The notes under the pieces: generated by a model
What the model was told of the DNA's origin: nothing
Seen by the model: the letters and a program-made list of their open reading frames with translations, nothing else
Databases searched by the model: none
From: Candidatus Cloacimonadota bacterium
GTDB taxonomy: Bacteria > Cloacimonadota > Cloacimonadia > Cloacimonadales > TCS61
Assembly: GCA_027064945.1 (NCBI GenBank)
Contig: JAMOPB010000362.1
Location: 1 to 9,061 of the forward strand
DNA length: 9,061 nt
Direction of reading: 5' to 3'
Part shown: positions 6,892 through 9,061 of the stretch, piece after piece
How the letters are laid out: the number at the start of each line of letters is the position of its first letter
Position numbering within the stretch: the stretch's first letter is position 1
Translations under genes and position numbers: made by a program

Positions 6892-8685
6892 TTACTTAAG
6901 TAGAATCATTTTCTTAGTAGATGTAAATTTTCCGGATTTGATTTTATAGAAATAAACACCACTATTTACAGAACGGCTATTTTTATCTTTTCCATTCCAA
7001 ACGATATTGTGTTCACCTGCTGATAAATTATCATTTACTAAAGTTCTAACTTTCTGACCTCTTGAATTATAAATATCCAAAGTCACTAAATCAGATTTTG
7101 CAATAGAGAAATTAATTGTTGTTGTAGGATTAAACGGATTTGGATAATTACCTTTTAATTCATTTACAAAAACTATTTCATCATCTGCATTCATAGCTTC
7201 GATCATTTCAAAATCTAACGTTGTTGTTTCACCTTCGGCAATCACAACTTCCATTTCGTAATCTTCATAACCTTCCAATGATGCAACAAGGTTATATGTT
7301 CCTTCGTTTAAGACAATTTCATAACTTCCATCTGAGTTTGGATGAGTAGCATAATTATCAGCAACAATCATCATATCTGATAAATTACCATCTCCTGAAA
7401 GTGTTACATTTCCGTTTAAAGTTCCTAATGCAAAAATAGTTGGTACTGTAAGAGTAAAATCATATACACCATTTGCTCCGCCATTACCAGAGCCGATTTC
7501 TGTACCGTCATCAAGAGTAATTGTCCAGCTGTTTTCTACACCCCAATTATCTGATGCAGTATATGTGTAATCATAATCTCCGGAAGCTAAGAAGATTGTT
7601 ACCACACCTTCTTCACCACTTTCCAAAGTGATCTCATATCCTTCAATTGTAATATAGTTTGTATTTCCACCATATCCCCAACCATCTCCATAAGAATCAA
7701 ACAAATTAAAATGAACAGGAATAGTGTTTGGATCATATGTTTCCACATTGATTATATTTTCTGCAAGAAATCCTTCATATTCCCCTGAGATAGTTATTTC
7801 AGTGGCACCAACTGAAGTTCCTGCAATAATTGAAAGAGTGTTTCCTGACAAAGAAGCTGTTGCAATTGTTTCATCTGAACTTTCTACAGATAATTCAATA
7901 TCTGCAGGAATATCATTAAAATTGAAATAGTCTGTTAAATCGAATTCTTGATATTCATAGAAAGCCATGAAAAGATCTTCAATTGGATTTGGAACAGTAA
8001 TTGGATATGCGATAATTGCAGCTTGGTGGATAGGATAATTTCCAGTAGTACCATTCATCTTTTGGATCATCGCAATACCGCGAACATTTGCCATATCCCA
8101 ATCATCTTCTAAAGCAAAGGTTGTAGAAAAAGACCCTGTTTCACCTATTTCAGTTAATCCAAAATCCGTTTCAAAATATCTTTGAACCGAGCAACTATAA
8201 CTTGGACCATAATTATAAGTAAGGATAAAGATAATGTTATTCTCGTCTTCGATATTAACATCACCTGTAACAGTTACATCTGCATTAATTTCATATTGTC
8301 CATTTTCTACATTCATAGATAAATCAATTTCGAAAGGACTATCTGTACCTATAATTCCATTGTAAACCGGTAAATAATATGGCAGCATATCAGTTCCACC
8401 ACCTACAACATCTGTAACGCCTTGGAATTGAGCATGTGGAATTCCGGAAACTCCATACATTGATGCTCTACCACTAATTTGTGGACTTGGATGAGCTCCA
8501 TCATTTTCCCAAATTAATGGAACAACAAATTCTTCCGTATCATATAAATCTCTAATGCCAGCACGGGCATCCGGGCAATACCCTCAGGTAGTAGCCGTAA
8601 AAATTTCGCCAACAACACTAACCTGTGTTGCAAAAATAGCTATTGAAGCCATCATCAACATAAAAATTAAAATCAATTTTTTCAT
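6892..8685 (-). CDS. Secreted Omp28-like thioredoxin-fold selenoprotein with type IX C-terminal sorting domain
   Basis: The gene reads as 597 residues if the in-frame TGA (8586-8584, codon 34) is selenocysteine. Residues 1-19 (MKKLILIFMLMMASIAIFA) are a clear signal peptide. Residues 24-115 are thioredoxin-like: EIFTATT-U-G-Y-C-P (27-38) aligns with the CxxC active site of Omp28-like proteins, and GVSGIPHAQF (78-87) supplies the cis-Pro (P83). Residues 116-235 are the Omp28-type beta region and 236-325 an Ig-like domain. A DSYGDGW motif is at 330-336, and 421-505 is a carboxypeptidase-regulatory-like beta domain. NYPNPFNPTT (523-532) opens a FlgD-like/type IX sorting domain that runs to the end. 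Start: AGGAAGG about 6 nt before the ATG at 8685. The internal Met at 8460 lacks a ribosome-binding site and would discard the signal peptide and active site. Stop TAA. Likely a surface or periplasmic thiol/selenol oxidoreductase; its substrate is unknown. The alternative is a nonsense mutation or sequencing error at codon 34. Confidence 0.8.
8554..8586 (-). promoter_or_regulatory. Candidate bacterial SECIS in the Omp28-like gene
   Basis: After the UGA (8586-8584), 12 nt lead into a 6-bp stem, 8571-8566 (GAUGCC) with 8559-8554 (GGCAUU, one G-U). It closes a 6-nt loop, CGUGCU (8565-8560). The loop starts 18 nt after the UGA, exactly as in the fdhA SECIS of this window. Both hairpins share GCC before the loop and GCUGGC across its 3' side. 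The loop has G at its second position. A lower stem like that of fdhA is not evident, and GGG/CCC at 8583-8573 could form a competing small hairpin, so confidence is moderate. Confidence 0.62.
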
Positions 8686-8796
8686 TCTTACCTTCCTTTT
8701 TTTAGTTTTTCCAACATTTCAAATAAATAATTACAAAACCTTCTATCTAATATGTTGTTTCTTATGTGGCAACAAACAATTTCATCTATAGAACTG

Positions 8797-8827
8797 TCAA
8801 ACAAAAAATTGCTTTAAATTTGTTTGA
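8797..8827. repeat. Inverted repeat upstream of the Omp28-like gene
   Basis: Perfect 9-bp arms (TCAAACAAA at 8797-8805, TTTGTTTGA at 8819-8827) are separated by 13 bp. It sits 112-142 bp upstream of the selenoprotein start, just after the preceding terminator, where promoter and operator sites are expected. A near-copy pair, TGTCAAACAAAAAA (8796-8809) and TGTCAGACAAAAAA (8830-8843), overlaps it as a direct repeat. No convincing -10 was found, so the promoter itself is not placed. Confidence 0.35.
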
Positions 8828-8837
8828 AATGTCAGAC

Positions 8838-8881
8838 AAAAAAAACACCGCCCACCTTTATTTTATATAGGTTAGCGGTGT
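8838..8881 (-). terminator. Rho-independent terminator after the right-edge gene
   Basis: On the minus strand, 8881-8869 (ACACCGCTAACCT) pairs with 8857-8845 (AGGTGGGCGGTGT). Twelve of 13 positions pair, with one internal mismatch, around an 11-nt loop. Eight T residues (8845-8838) follow. It ends transcription arriving from the right edge and isolates the selenoprotein gene as its own unit. Confidence 0.9.
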
Positions 8882-8929
8882 AATAATGTGATATTTATTT
8901 CAAATAATTCTACTAAATACCATCAGAAG

Positions 8930-9061
8930 CTATTCTGCAAATTCCCATCGTAAATAGGAAGAAGTACTAAACACATAAGAATTCATAAATTTTAGCATCT
9001 TCATAATTGGATAATTTACTTGGATAGAAAAATAATCTACGCTTTCTAAATTCTTTTCAAA
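8930..9061 (-). CDS. C-terminal fragment of an unrecognised protein (5' end outside window)
   Basis: An open frame enters from the right edge and runs 43 codons to TAG (8932-8930), ending in YVFSTSSYLRWEFAE. The stop lies 48 nt before a strong terminator in the same orientation, which supports a real gene end. The other two minus-strand frames offer no better candidate. Alternating hydrophobic and polar residues with aromatics near the end could suit a beta-rich or outer-membrane protein, but I do not recognise the family and 43 residues are too few to assign a role. Confidence 0.5.
   Translation of the reverse strand, partial: FEKNLESVDYFSIQVNYPIMKMLKFMNSYVFSTSSYLRWEFAE

Noticed and set aside
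6892..8460. Starting the Omp28-like protein at the internal Met at 8460
   Set aside because: There is no ribosome-binding site there, the protein would begin in the middle of a thioredoxin fold just before the cis-Pro, and a signal peptide with a good ribosome-binding site lies upstream in the same frame.
8584..8586. Genetic code change (TGA as Gly or Trp) or a pseudogene to explain the TGA in the Omp28-like gene
   Set aside because: TGA is absent from the reading frames elsewhere in the window and TGG is used for Trp. The rest of the gene is intact, and the TGA falls exactly on the redox-active position with a hairpin behind it. A sequencing error cannot be excluded without reads.
8795..8800. 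TTGACA (minus strand) upstream of the Omp28-like gene as a -35 box
   Set aside because: The hexamer 17 nt downstream is GTTTGT, not a -10; TTGCCA with TAGATA further down is also too weak to call.

Overview
This AT-rich window carries eight coding regions' worth of sequence, all on the minus strand, so it is read from right to left. It probably comes from an anaerobic bacterium of the FCB group, possibly Candidatus Cloacimonadota. That placement is an inference from an NAD-linked [FeFe] hydrogenase, a secreted protein with a type IX secretion (Por/FlgD-like) C-terminal sorting domain of the NYPNPFNPTT type, and an Omp28-like thioredoxin-fold protein. Genuine stops are TAA (five genes) and TAG (one). 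The only in-frame TGAs inside otherwise intact genes are two, and each sits exactly where a catalytic Cys/Sec is expected. The organism therefore appears to make selenoproteins.

Right edge to left: (1) positions 9061-8930, the C-terminal tail of an unrecognised protein, followed by a strong terminator. (2) 8685-6892, a secreted multidomain Omp28-like protein of 597 residues. It reads as one gene only if an in-frame TGA at codon 34 is decoded as selenocysteine (motif U-G-Y-C); conventional calling would start at an internal Met at 8460 and lose the signal peptide and the active site. It ends in a strong terminator. (3) 6891-6282, a gene-free stretch with a candidate promoter, a leader hairpin and a palindrome. 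(4) 6281-2053, a four-gene hydrogenase operon: a small thioredoxin-like subunit, hydC (NuoE-like), hydB (NuoF-like) and hydA ([FeFe] hydrogenase catalytic subunit), closed by a terminator. (5) 1824 to the left edge, a formate dehydrogenase alpha subunit with NuoG-like N-terminal Fe-S domains. It reads through an in-frame TGA (Sec) with a well-formed SECIS hairpin and is cut off by the window.

Functionally, HydABC would exchange electrons between NAD(H) and H2, and the adjacent FdhA would interconvert formate and CO2. The FdhA N-terminus has the Fe-S relay expected for docking to NuoEF/HydBC-type diaphorase subunits, so a formate/H2/NAD(H) module is plausible. Two Fe-S domains have lost every cluster cysteine (the small 120-residue subunit and the HydB N-terminus). 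HydB also lacks the C-terminal ferredoxin domain seen in bifurcating HydB proteins. This could mean a simpler, non-bifurcating enzyme.

The most novel item is the apparent secreted selenoprotein with a type IX sorting domain. Its bSECIS-like hairpin lies at the same 18-nt distance from UGA as in the neighbouring fdhA.
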